From Micromonospora fulviviridis (GTDB taxonomy: Bacteria > Actinomycetota > Actinomycetes > Mycobacteriales > Micromonosporaceae), in the NCBI RefSeq assembly GCF_014648395.1, contig NZ_BMRA01000015.1, positions 1-64,000 on the forward strand: 64,000 bases of DNA. The letters run 5' to 3'. Positions within the stretch are counted from its first letter, which is position 1. Every line of letters begins with the position of its first letter. Below are positions 41,832-51,169 of this stretch, piece by piece. The notes under the pieces were generated by a model, which saw only the letters and a list, made by a program, of their open reading frames with translations, was not told where the DNA came from and ran no database searches. Both the position numbers and the translations under genes were made by a program.

Positions 41832-42662
41832 TCAGCCCTTGACCGCCCCGGCGACGAGGCCGGAGACCATCCGGCGCTGGACCAGCAGGAAGAAGACGAT
41901 CACCGGCAGGGTGAACAGCGTCGAGGCGGCCATCACCGAGCCCCACGCCGTGTCGTCCCGCCCGAAGAAGAACGTCATGGCCACCGGCAGCGTGTACCGG
42001 TGCTGGTCGTTGATGAAGGTCAACGCGAAGATCAGCTCGTTCCACGCGGTGATGAAGGAGAAGATGCTGGTGGCCACCAGGCCGGGCGCGACCAGCGGGA
42101 AGAGGACCTTGCGGAACGTCTGGGCCCGGCTGGCCCCGTCGATCGCCGCCGCCTCCTCCAGCTCCTTGGGCACCGCGGCCACGAAGCCGCGCAGCATCCA
42201 GACCGCGAACGGCAGCGAGAAGCCGAGGTAGGTCAGGATCAGGCTGGGCAGGGTGTTGTAGAGGCCGAGCCGCTGGATCATCAGGAACAGCGGGATGACC
42301 AGCGCCTCCAGCGGGATCATCTGCACCACCAGCAGCAGGATCAGGAAGGTGGTGCGCAGCTTGAAGCGGAACCGGGCCACCGCGGTCGCGGCGAGCAGCG
42401 CGACCAGCCCGCTCAGCACCACGGTGGCCACCGCGACCAGCGCGCTGTTGAGGAAGAAGTCGGTGAAGGTCACGCCCGGGATCAGGTTGCCGGTGAGGAT
42501 CTCCCGGTAGTGCTCCAGGGTCGGCTTCGCCGGCACCGGGCGTGGCGTGGCCGAGAAGATCTCCCGGTTGGGCTTCAGCGAGGTGGCGACCATCCAGTAG
42601 ACCGGGAAGGCCGCGAAGAGCGCGACCAGCAGCCCGGCGCCGTTGAGGGCGATCTTCTTCAC
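41832..42662 (-). CDS. Carbohydrate ABC transporter permease (MalG type)
   Basis: A 276-aa permease with six membrane helices, beginning MKKIALNGAGLLVALFAAFP. The EAA motif for ATPase contact is ELEEAAAIDGASRAQTFRKV (about residue 180), the family form for sugar importers. The GTG start overlaps the stop of the partner permease by 4 nt. It is the last gene of the solute-binding-protein / permease / permease operon. Confidence 0.92.
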   Translation of the reverse strand: MKKIALNGAGLLVALFAAFPVYWMVATSLKPNREIFSATPRPVPAKPTLEHYREILTGNLIPGVTFTDFFLNSALVAVATVVLSGLVALLAATAVARFRFKLRTTFLILLLVVQMIPLEALVIPLFLMIQRLGLYNTLPSLILTYLGFSLPFAVWMLRGFVAAVPKELEEAAAIDGASRAQTFRKVLFPLVAPGLVATSIFSFITAWNELIFALTFINDQHRYTLPVAMTFFFGRDDTAWGSVMAASTLFTLPVIVFFLLVQRRMVSGLVAGAVKG

Positions 42663-43645
42663 GACTCGTCCTCCTGCCGGAGCACCATACGGACGTACAC
42701 GCCGGTCACCACGAGCAGGATCAGGGTGAGGATGACGGCGATCGAGGAGCCCAGGCCGTACTTGGGCGGCGGCGAGAACGCCTCCGCGTAGGAGTAGATC
42801 GAGAGCATGAAGGTCGACCGGTCCTGGGTGCCGCCGGCCAGCACGAACTGCTGGGTGAAGACCTTGAAGTCCCAGATCGTGGAGAGCACCACGAGGATGC
42901 CGAAGACCGGCCGCAGCATCGGGAACGTGACCGACCAGAAGACCCGCCACGGCCCGGCCCCGTCCACCCGGGCGGCTTCCTGGAGCTCGCTCGGCACGCT
43001 CTTCAGGCCGGCCAGCACGCTGACCGCGATGAACGGGAACGAGTGCCAGACGACCACGAGGGTCAGGATGGCGAAGAAGAGCAGCGGGTCGTTGAACCAG
43101 CCGTAGCCGGTCCAGTCGCTGCGCCCGAACACGGCCGTGGAGAGCCCGTCGGGAAGCTTGTTGAACAGCCAGGTGACCAGGCCGCTGGTGTCGTCGAAGA
43201 TCCACTTCCAGACGATGGTGCCGGTGAGCGCCGGGGTGGCCCAGGCCAGCATCACGCAGCTCGCCACGAAGGTGGCCATCTTCTTCCCGAGCCGGTTGAG
43301 CAGCAGCCCGACCAGGGTGCCGAGGATCATGGTGAGCACCACGTTGGCCACGGCGAAGAGCACGGTGTTGCGCAGCACCGTACGGAAGAACGGGTCGCCG
43401 AGGATCTGCGCGTAGTTGGCCAGGCCCACCCACGGCCACTCGCGGTCCCCCCGCAACTGCCGGACGCTGTCCAGCTTGTAGAAGGACATCATCACGACCT
43501 GGCCGAGCGGCCAGAGCAGCAGCACGCCGATGATCGCCAGGCAGGGCAGGAGCAACAGGTACGGGAGGCGGTCCACACGGCGGCGCCGCCGCGCGGGGGT
43601 CTCCCGCGCGGCGGCTTCGCCGGTGGCCTTGGTCAGCGTGGTCAC
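42659..43645 (-). CDS. Carbohydrate ABC transporter permease (MalF type)
   Basis: A 328-aa permease. A basic N-terminal tail (ARRRRRVDRL) precedes the first helix (PYLLLLPCLAIIGVLLLWPL) and five further helices. The EAA loop is ELQEAARVDGAGPWRVFWSV. The GTG start overlaps the stop of the binding protein. Together with the MalG-type partner it forms the channel; no ATPase gene is in the operon, so a shared MsmK/MalK-type ATPase elsewhere is needed. Confidence 0.92.
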   Translation of the reverse strand: MTTLTKATGEAAARETPARRRRRVDRLPYLLLLPCLAIIGVLLLWPLGQVVMMSFYKLDSVRQLRGDREWPWVGLANYAQILGDPFFRTVLRNTVLFAVANVVLTMILGTLVGLLLNRLGKKMATFVASCVMLAWATPALTGTIVWKWIFDDTSGLVTWLFNKLPDGLSTAVFGRSDWTGYGWFNDPLLFFAILTLVVVWHSFPFIAVSVLAGLKSVPSELQEAARVDGAGPWRVFWSVTFPMLRPVFGILVVLSTIWDFKVFTQQFVLAGGTQDRSTFMLSIYSYAEAFSPPPKYGLGSSIAVILTLILLVVTGVYVRMVLRQEDES

Positions 43646-44934
43646 TTGGCGTTGAGAATGCTTTCCATCTCGGTGGCCGCGTCGGCGGTGGCCTTCTCGA
43701 CCGTCTTCTGCCCCTTGATGACCGAGCTGTTCATGGCCTGGGTCACCGTCTTGGTCCGGCTCACCTCCACCCACTTCGGGGTGAGCGGGGTCAGCTTGGT
43801 GTTCTGCATGGCGGTGGCGAACGCCGCCATCACCTTGTCGTTGGCGTAGTTGCCGCCGCTGACCAGGTCCTTGTAGACCGGGAAGAAGCCGAGGCTGCTC
43901 GCGAACTCCTGGTCCTTCTGCTTGCTCAGCAGCACGGTCATGTAGTCCCAGGCCAGGTCCTGGCGCTTGCTGTCCTTCCAGAGCGCGATGTCGGAACCAC
44001 CGGCGAAGGCCGGGGCGGCCTTGCCGTCCGGACCGGGGATGGGGAACGTGCCCCACACCTTCTCGATGTCCGGGTTGTCCTTCTTCATCGCGCCACCCTG
44101 CCAGCTACCGGCGAACGCCATGGCGGCCTTGCCGGTGGCGAACTGGGTGCGGGCGTCGACCTCGTTCCAGCCGGCGGCGGCCGGCGGGGCGACCTTGTGC
44201 ACGGTCACCAGGTCGGTCCAGAACTTGACCGCCTTCTGCGCCTCCGGCGTGTTGTAGCCGGACTTCCAGCTGTCGCCGTTCTTGGTGGCGATCTCGCCGC
44301 CGGCGGCCCACAGGAAGGAGTAGAACGGCAGCTCGGAGTTGCCGGGCAGGGCGATGCCGTAGGTGCCCGGCTTCTTGGCCTGGACGGCCTTCGCGGTGGC
44401 GACCAGCTCGTCCCAGGTCGTCGGCGGCTTCACGCCCGCCTCGGCGAACCAGTCGGTGCGGTAGTAGATGGCCCGGACGCCGGCGTACCACGGGACGCCG
44501 TACTGCTTGCCGTCGAGCTGGGCGTTCTTCACCAGGTCGGGAAGGATGTCCTTCCCCTCGGACCAGCTGTTGAACTTGCCCGTGACGTCGGCGAGGGCCT
44601 CCTGCGCCGCCCAGCCCTGGGTCTCGGTGTTGCCCAGCTCGGTGACGTCCGGCCCTTCGCCGCCGGCGAGCGCGGCCTGGAACTTCTTCGGCGCCTCGAG
44701 CCAGGGGATGTACTGCACCACGACGTCGGTCTCGGGGTGCTTCTTCTTGAACTCCGCCTCGACACCGTCGAGGAACTTGGTCTGGGCGTCGCCGCCCTCA
44801 CCCATCATCCAGACCGTCAGCTTGCTGTTGTCCGCGGCCTTGTCGTCGTCGTCGGAGCCACCGCATCCGGACAGCACCATCGCGGCCGACGCCACGATGG
44901 CGGTGACCGGAGCCAGCCGCTTCCACCTGTTCAC
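43642..44934 (-). CDS. Sugar ABC transporter substrate-binding lipoprotein
   Basis: A 430-aa family 1 solute-binding protein. The signal peptide ends with lipobox LSGC (Cys24), followed by an acidic linker GGSDDDDKAADN. Signature segments are VQYIPWLEAPKKFQAALAGG, VTELGNTETQGWA and FAGSWQGGAMKKDNPD, typical of oligosaccharide binders. The ligand cannot be read from sequence. It is the first gene of the importer operon, with an AGGAAA-A-TTTCCT palindrome 56-68 bp upstream as a candidate operator. Confidence 0.92.
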   Translation of the reverse strand: MNRWKRLAPVTAIVASAAMVLSGCGGSDDDDKAADNSKLTVWMMGEGGDAQTKFLDGVEAEFKKKHPETDVVVQYIPWLEAPKKFQAALAGGEGPDVTELGNTETQGWAAQEALADVTGKFNSWSEGKDILPDLVKNAQLDGKQYGVPWYAGVRAIYYRTDWFAEAGVKPPTTWDELVATAKAVQAKKPGTYGIALPGNSELPFYSFLWAAGGEIATKNGDSWKSGYNTPEAQKAVKFWTDLVTVHKVAPPAAAGWNEVDARTQFATGKAAMAFAGSWQGGAMKKDNPDIEKVWGTFPIPGPDGKAAPAFAGGSDIALWKDSKRQDLAWDYMTVLLSKQKDQEFASSLGFFPVYKDLVSGGNYANDKVMAAFATAMQNTKLTPLTPKWVEVSRTKTVTQAMNSSVIKGQKTVEKATADAATEMESILNAK

Positions 44935-44987
44935 GCCATATCTCCCTCAGGGCCGGTTGGCACTAACCTTCTCCGCCGCACCTTAGT

Positions 44988-45000
44988 AGGAAAATTTCCT
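44988..45000 (-). promoter_or_regulatory. Candidate ROK-type operator of the sugar importer
   Basis: AGGAAA-A-TTTCCT within an AT-rich stretch (TTAGTAGGAAAATTTCCTTT), 54 bp before the binding-protein start. It resembles the palindromes bound by ROK-family sugar repressors in actinobacteria. No regulator gene is nearby, so this is inference. Confidence 0.4.
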
Positions 45001-45102
45001 TTACAACAGGGGGAACTCGCGGCGGACGGCCGTGGCGACCGTATCGCAGCCGCGTGCCCGGGCGGCAGGGGTGCCGTCCGGGCAGCTCAGGGCGGAGACG
45101 GA

Positions 45103-45136
45103 AGCGGGCGCCCGACCGGTCGGTCGGGCGCCCGCT
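45103..45136 (-). terminator. Terminator of GlsB copy A
   Basis: Perfect 15-bp stem AGCGGGCGCCCGACC with loop GGTC, 23 bp after the stop. Identical to the terminator of copy B. Confidence 0.85.
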
Positions 45137-45158
45137 GGAGCGCTTCGGGGGATGGGGG

Positions 45159-45443
45159 TCAGTAGCGCGAGACGCCGCGGCGGCGCCCCACACCGGCCAC
45201 CAGGGCCACGGCGATGGCGGCGAACAGAACCTGCAGCAGCAGCTCCCGCCAGTCGATGCCGGCCGTGTCGGCGAAGCCGGACGCCCGGGCGACGATCGTG
45301 CCCAGCAGCGCGGCGCCGACGCCGATCAGCATGTGCAGCCACATCGGCATGTTCTGGCGGCCCGGGACGACCAGGCGGCCCAGAGCGCCGACGATCAGAC
45401 CAACGATGAGCGCGGTGATGATGCCCCAAACGGTGAGCTCCAC
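45159..45443 (-). CDS. GlsB/YeaQ/YmgE family stress-response membrane protein, copy A
   Basis: A 94-aa protein with three membrane helices: MELTVWGIITALIVGLIVGA, GALGRLVVPGRQNMPMWLHM with ML IGVGAALLG, and the C-terminal LLLQVLFAAIAVALVAGVG. The GxxxG-like glycine pattern and the basic RLVVPGRQ loop are those of transglycosylase-associated (GlsB/YeaQ) proteins, which accumulate in general stress. About 80% identical to copy B. The GTG start follows AAGGAGG. The promoter at 45505-45531 looks like an alternative-sigma promoter. Confidence 0.9.
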   Translation of the reverse strand: MELTVWGIITALIVGLIVGALGRLVVPGRQNMPMWLHMLIGVGAALLGTIVARASGFADTAGIDWRELLLQVLFAAIAVALVAGVGRRRGVSRY

Positions 45444-45468
45444 GGTCGCCCTCCTTCTCTGAATGAGT

Positions 45469-45484
45469 CACACGGTGTCGTGTG
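45469..45484 (-). ncRNA. 5' leader hairpin of GlsB copy A
   Basis: CACACG-ACAC-CGTGTG on the transcript, just upstream of the ribosome site. Copy B has a similar stem (CACAC-AGACC-GTGTG) at the same position, suggesting a conserved leader element. Confidence 0.4.
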
Positions 45485-45504
45485 GTTCCTGTCGTGACCG
45501 CTAA

Positions 45505-45531
45505 GTTCCCGACCCGCCGAAAATCCAAACC
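45505..45531 (-). promoter_or_regulatory. Candidate stress-sigma promoter of GlsB copy A
   Basis: Read on the minus strand: GGTTT, 16 nt, GGGAAC. This resembles sigma-B/sigma-F type promoters (GTTT - 14 to 16 - GGGTA). The same element is present before copy B. Confidence 0.5.
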
Positions 45532-45667
45532 GACTCCGGTGACGAATTGCTCCGGACCGCTCTGAGCTGGGCTTTCCTGGTCGGATTCGGGCGCGGGGAA
45601 GCGGCCGGCCGGCCATTTCCCGCGCTGACTCCGTTCAATGCCCGGTCGCCGCCCGGGCGCAAACGCC

Positions 45668-45701
45668 AGCGGGCGCCCGACCGGTCGGTCGGGCGCCCGC
45701 T
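45668..45701 (-). terminator. Terminator of GlsB copy B
   Basis: The same 15-bp stem and GGTC loop as for copy A, 22 bp after the stop. Confidence 0.85.
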
Positions 45702-45722
45702 GAGGCGCTTCGGGGGGGTGCG

Positions 45723-46004
45723 TCAGTAGCGCGAGACGCTGCGGCGACGCCCAACGCCGGCCACCAGGGCCACGGCGATGGCGGCCAGCACGACCTGGAC
45801 CAGCAGCTCCATCCAGTCGATGCCGTTGGTCTCGGTGGCGATGCCCATGGCGCGGGCCAGGACGGTGCCCAGCAGCGCGGCGCCCACGCCGATCAGCATG
45901 TGCAGCCACATCGGCATGTTCTGGCGGCCCGGAACGACCAGGCGGCCCAGCGCGCCGACGATCAGACCAACGACGAGCGCGGTGATGATGCCCCAGACGG
46001 TCAC
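45723..46004 (-). CDS. GlsB/YeaQ/YmgE family stress-response membrane protein, copy B
   Basis: A 93-aa paralogue of copy A, starting MTVWGIITALVVGLIVGALG. Differences from copy A cluster in the loop before the last helix (MGIATETNGIDWMELLVQVV against the copy A equivalent). The GTG start follows AAGGAG. Promoter, leader hairpin and terminator are duplicated along with the gene, so the event copied a complete transcription unit. Confidence 0.9.
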   Translation of the reverse strand: MTVWGIITALVVGLIVGALGRLVVPGRQNMPMWLHMLIGVGAALLGTVLARAMGIATETNGIDWMELLVQVVLAAIAVALVAGVGRRRSVSRY

Positions 46005-46062
46005 GGTTGTCTCCTTCTAAGAGGTTTCACACGGTCTGTGTGGTTCCTGTCGTGACCGCTAA

Positions 46063-46089
46063 GTTCCCGACCCGCCGAAAACCCAAACC
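46063..46089 (-). promoter_or_regulatory. Candidate stress-sigma promoter of GlsB copy B
   Basis: GGTTT, 16 nt, GGGAAC on the minus strand. Around it about 50 bases are nearly identical to the copy A upstream region. Confidence 0.5.
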
Positions 46090-46210
46090 GACTCACTCCC
46101 CGCCCCGCCCGCCGCGCCGCCGTGCGTCGGTTCCGTCCCGCCGCGGATTCCGCAGGTGGGAGCGGTTCCGCGTGGCCCGCCGGCACGGAAAAAATCTCCG
46201 GGTACGCGAA

Positions 46211-46243
46211 ACGGCCGGCGCCCCGCGAAGGGGCGCCGGCCGT
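46211..46243 (-). terminator. Terminator of lepA
   Basis: Perfect 14-bp stem ACGGCCGGCGCCCC with loop GCGAA, 13 bp after the stop. Confidence 0.85.
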
Positions 46244-46255
46244 GGCGTGGACGCG

Positions 46256-48133
<1,878 letters not shown>

Positions 48134-48242
48134 AGCGGTCCGTTCTGGTCGGCTGACGTGAGCGGGCCGGCGCGGCGCCGGCCCCCTCTATGCTCCCACG
48201 TCGTCCGGGGCGCGCCGGTGCTCCCCCGTCACCTCCCCGGCG

Positions 48243-48779
48243 TCACTCCTCCGGCGGCTCGACGAAGAGAGCGGCGAGCTTGGGCAGGTGCCGTCGCGCC
48301 TCGTCCTCGTCGTCGAAGTCCCAGAAGTCGTTCAGGTCGGGCGCGCGCACCGGGTCCCGGTCCGCCGGCAGGTCGGCCGCGGTGGCCTTCCGGTACGCCT
48401 CCCACGGCACCGCCAGCATGTCCTCGCACTCGAACTCCTCGCCGCTGAGCGCGGCGGCCCGGACCTGCGGCAGCTCGGCCAGGGAGTCCGGATCGGCGAC
48501 GGCCCGGGCGAACACCGCCCGCCCCTGGGTCATGAGCCAGCCCCGGAAGTACTCGAAGCCGTCGTCCGAGGCGCCCCCGTTGATCAGGTACGCCGCACCC
48601 CAGAGGTCGACCTTGTACGACGCGGCGAGCACCCGCTGCTGGTGGTGGGCGTACCCGACGATCTCCTCCGGGTCCCGCTCGGCGAGCAGGGCGACGGCGC
48701 GGGCGGCGACCGCCGCGGGCTCTCCCCCGCCCCCGGCCCGGGCGGCGTCGATCAACTGCCAGAACTCGTCGGTCCTCAT
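48243..48779 (-). CDS. DUF4240 domain protein
   Basis: A 178-aa acidic cytoplasmic protein beginning MRTDEFWQLIDAARAGGGGE. The DEFWxLI start, the internal GASDDGFEYFRGWLMTQGRA and the EFECEDMLAVPWEAYR segment are the hallmarks of DUF4240, a family often found near toxin or SMI1/KNR4-type immunity genes but of unknown activity. The gene precedes lepA on the same strand with 109 bp between. It is divergent from the phosphotransferase gene. Confidence 0.85.
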   Translation of the reverse strand: MRTDEFWQLIDAARAGGGGEPAAVAARAVALLAERDPEEIVGYAHHQQRVLAASYKVDLWGAAYLINGGASDDGFEYFRGWLMTQGRAVFARAVADPDSLAELPQVRAAALSGEEFECEDMLAVPWEAYRKATAADLPADRDPVRAPDLNDFWDFDDEDEARRHLPKLAALFVEPPEE

Positions 48780-48832
48780 GGCTGGCCAGTCTGGCAGAGC
48801 ACACCGACGTCCCGGTGCGGCAGCATGGGCGG

Positions 48833-49813
48833 GTGCCCGCGATCTCCCTGCCTCCGGTGCCGTACGACGCCACCGCCGACCGGCCGGACTGGGCCGCGCT
48901 GCCGGCCGGGCTGCGCGACGCGCTGGCCGCCCGGCTCGGCGGGCACCCGGTGGCGGTCCGCCCGGCCGGGGCGGGATTCACCCGCGGCTTCGCCGCCGTG
49001 CTCACCGGCCCGGCCGGTGAGCCCGTCTTCGTGAAGGCGGCGGCCCTCGCCGAGCAGCGGCACCTGGTCGACTGGTACGCCCACGAGGCCGCCGTCCTGG
49101 CCCGGCTCCCCGCCGGCCTGCCGGTCCCCCGCCCGCGCTGGGCGCTCACCGAGGCCGGCTGGTACGCGCTCGCCCTGACCGCGGTCGACGGGCACACGCC
49201 CCGGCTGCCCTGGGACCCGGCCGAGCTGGACGCCGCACTCACCACGTACGCCGAGGTGGCCGCCGCGCTCGCCGCGCCGCCCGCCGACCTCGTGGCGCTC
49301 GGGTTGCCGCGCCTCGCCGACCTGGCCCGCGACGACGTCCTCTGGTGGGGCGAGGTGGCCGCCGGCCGCGAACCGGCGCCGGCGCTGCCGCCCTGGGCCC
49401 CGCTGCCCGAGTTGGCCGCGCTGGAGTCCCGCCTCCCCGGGTACGCCGACGCCGCCCCCGGCCTGGCCCACTGCGACCTGCGGGTGGACAACGTCCTGCT
49501 GGACGCCGCCGGCCGGGCCTGGATCTGCGACTGGAACTGGCTCTGCCACGGGCCGGCCTGGTTCGACCTGGTCACCCTGCTGATCACCGGGTACGCCAGC
49601 GGCCTCGACGCGGACGCCGCCTTCGCGGGCCACCCGGCCGCCGCCGGCGCCCCGGCCGACGCGCTCGACGTGACCCTCGCCGCACTCTCCGGCTACTTCC
49701 TCACCAGCGCCGCCGCCGGCCCGTCCACGGCGTCCCCGCACATCCGGGCCCACCAACGCTGGAGCGGCGAGCAGGCCCTGTCCTGGCTCGCCGCCCGCCA
49801 GGGCTGGGCCTGA
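48833..49813 (+). CDS. Aminoglycoside phosphotransferase (APH) family protein
   Basis: A 326-aa kinase-fold protein. The Brenner motif HCDLRVDNVLLD (about 220) gives the catalytic Asp, and ICDWNWLCHG the metal-binding Asp. The N-lobe has GFTRGFAAVL and the Lys of VFVKAAA. Members phosphorylate small molecules of many kinds (choline, homoserine, antibiotics); no evidence points to resistance. Two GTG starts are possible (48815, 48833); the later is chosen because the first adds only a short basic stretch. Confidence 0.82.
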   Translation: MPAISLPPVPYDATADRPDWAALPAGLRDALAARLGGHPVAVRPAGAGFTRGFAAVLTGPAGEPVFVKAAALAEQRHLVDWYAHEAAVLARLPAGLPVPRPRWALTEAGWYALALTAVDGHTPRLPWDPAELDAALTTYAEVAAALAAPPADLVALGLPRLADLARDDVLWWGEVAAGREPAPALPPWAPLPELAALESRLPGYADAAPGLAHCDLRVDNVLLDAAGRAWICDWNWLCHGPAWFDLVTLLITGYASGLDADAAFAGHPAAAGAPADALDVTLAALSGYFLTSAAAGPSTASPHIRAHQRWSGEQALSWLAARQGWA

Positions 49814-50146
49814 GGGTGCGGCTTTCACTCCGGACGCTGCTCTCTCCGTGCTGCCTGGGGCGGGCCTACCGTGGTGTGCGCGGCGGCGACCGGATGCCGC
49901 CGGCCGAGGGTCAGGGCCGCGCCGGCGCGCGGCTCGACCGGGGCGCTGGTGGCGGCTCGACCGGGGCGCCGGTGCGCGGCTCGACCGGGCGCCGGACCGG
50001 GTTGAGCAGGGCGGACGCCCCGGGGCACCGGAGGCGTTTTGGCTCGCCGCCGGGCGACCTGGTAACCTGGCTTTTCGCGCGGCGATGACGCATGTCCGTC
50101 GTGCGCGAAAGCAGACCAACCCGAGCTATCAAGACGAGGCTGTCGC
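49814..50146. other. 333-bp intergenic region before rpsT
   Basis: No gene is visible. It contains a three-copy 23-24-bp direct repeat (49931-49997) and the rpsT promoter region. TGGTAACCTGG near 50060 may form part of the promoter. The last 60 bases are AT-richer than the rest. Confidence 0.5.
49931..49997. repeat. Three-copy minisatellite upstream of rpsT
   Basis: Units start at 49931, 49954 and 49978, each GGCTCGACCGGGGCGCTGGT or close variants, spacing 23-24 bp. Confidence 0.8.
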
Positions 50147-50413
50147 GTGGCGAACATCAAGTCCCAGATCAAGCGCAACCGGCAGAACGAGAAGCGCCGG
50201 CTGCGTAACAAGTCGGTCAAGTCGTCGCTGAAGACCGCCATCCGGAAGTTCAACGAGGCTGCCGAGGCGGGCGACACCGAGAAGGCCACCGCCCTGATGC
50301 GTGAGGCCACCCGCAAGCTGGACAAGGCTGCCAGCAAGGGTGTCATCCACGCCAACCAGGCGGCCAACCGGAAGTCGGCGATCGCCCAGCGCGTCGCCTC
50401 GTTCTCGGCCTGA
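50147..50413 (+). CDS. rpsT: 30S ribosomal protein S20
   Basis: An 88-aa basic helical protein that binds 16S rRNA early in 30S assembly. MANIKSQIKRNRQNEKRRLR and VKSSLKTAIRKF are conserved. It starts with GTG (50147). It is transcribed alone, opposite to holA and lepA, as is usual. A perfect hairpin terminator follows. Confidence 0.98.
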   Translation: MANIKSQIKRNRQNEKRRLRNKSVKSSLKTAIRKFNEAAEAGDTEKATALMREATRKLDKAASKGVIHANQAANRKSAIAQRVASFSA

Positions 50414-50431
50414 CGAGCGCCTAAGACCTGA

Positions 50432-50467
50432 CCGGAAGCCCCGGGGTTACCGCCCCGGGGCTTCCGG
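50432..50467 (+). terminator. Terminator of rpsT
   Basis: Perfect 15-bp stem CCGGAAGCCCCGGGG with loop TTACCG, 19 bp after the stop. Confidence 0.9.
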
Positions 50468-50489
50468 CCGTCTGCGTTCCCAGGTGCGG

Positions 50490-50535
50490 CCGTCGACGCC
50501 GCTTCCCGACCGCCGTCGACGCCGCTTCCTGACCG
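50490..50535. repeat. Two-copy 23-bp direct repeat
   Basis: CCGTCGACGCCGCTTCC(C/T)GACCG at 50490-50512 and 50513-50535, with one difference. Confidence 0.85.
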
Positions 50536-50618
50536 GCTGCCGGGCATCCGTGCGTCGCTCGATTCGGCACCGGTCGACCGTGCCGGCCAGACGGGCCGCC
50601 GGTAGCTGTCGGGGCCGG

Positions 50619-50732
50619 GTCAGTGGTACGGGCCGAGCCGGTCAGCGGTACGGGCCGAGCCTGGCCGGCAGTACGGGCCGAGCCCGGTCAGCAGTACGGG
50701 CCGAGCCCGGTCAGCGGTACGGGTCGGGCCGG
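50619..50732. repeat. Five-copy minisatellite at the 3' end of the minus-strand membrane gene
   Basis: Units of 22-23 bp, GTCAGCGGTACGGGCCGAGC and variants, start at 50619, 50641, 50664, 50687 and 50710. The last copy contains the stop codon of the gene ending at 50711. Confidence 0.85.
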
Positions 50733-51169
50733 TCCGGGCCGGGCCAGCGTTCACCGTCGCCGGGCGGATCGGCGGGGCGGGCCGCCCGCAGCGTCGGCTC
50801 GCCCGCGAGGGCCACGCCGGGCAGCGCGCGGGCCGTGGACGGCACGGCGGCCCGGCCGACCACCGGTTCCATCTGCCGGCGGAAGCGGTCCCGCTCCTGC
50901 TCCGGCACCTGCGCCGCGGTGCGGATCACCACCTCGGCGACCATGTCGTTGAGCTTCACCATGGCCGCCACCGCCGCCGGCAGCACCAGCACCGCCCACC
51001 AGGTCACCAGTTCGGCGAGGGCGAGCAGCACGGCCAGCGCCACGGCGCCCTCGAAGAAGAGGAAGCAGAGCACCCCGCCCGGGTTGACGAAACGCAGCCC
51101 GAGGACCCGGGCGTAGAGCGGCCGGTACCGCTCCTCGTCCGTGGGGACCGTCGACCACGTTCGGGTCAC
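50711..51169 (-). CDS. Two-helix membrane protein coupled to holA
   Basis: A 152-aa protein starting MTRTWSTVPTDEERYRPLYA, with two adjacent membrane helices (GGVLCFLFFEGAVALAVLLALAELVTWW and VLVLPAAVAAMVKLND, about 31-75), a basic helical segment (QERDRFRRQMEP) and a Pro-rich C-terminus that ends in the minisatellite. The GTG start overlaps the holA stop. Conserved hypothetical in Micromonosporaceae; function unknown. Confidence 0.7.
   Translation of the reverse strand: MTRTWSTVPTDEERYRPLYARVLGLRFVNPGGVLCFLFFEGAVALAVLLALAELVTWWAVLVLPAAVAAMVKLNDMVAEVVIRTAAQVPEQERDRFRRQMEPVVGRAAVPSTARALPGVALAGEPTLRAARPADPPGDGERWPGPDRPDPYR

Noticed and set aside
45159..46004. Insertion-sequence origin of the duplicated GlsB cassette
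   Set aside because: There are no transposase remnants, terminal inverted repeats or target-site duplications. A simple unequal crossover explains it.
49931..50732. CRISPR array around rpsT
   Set aside because: Units are contiguous 22-24-bp direct repeats without unique spacers and no cas genes are present.
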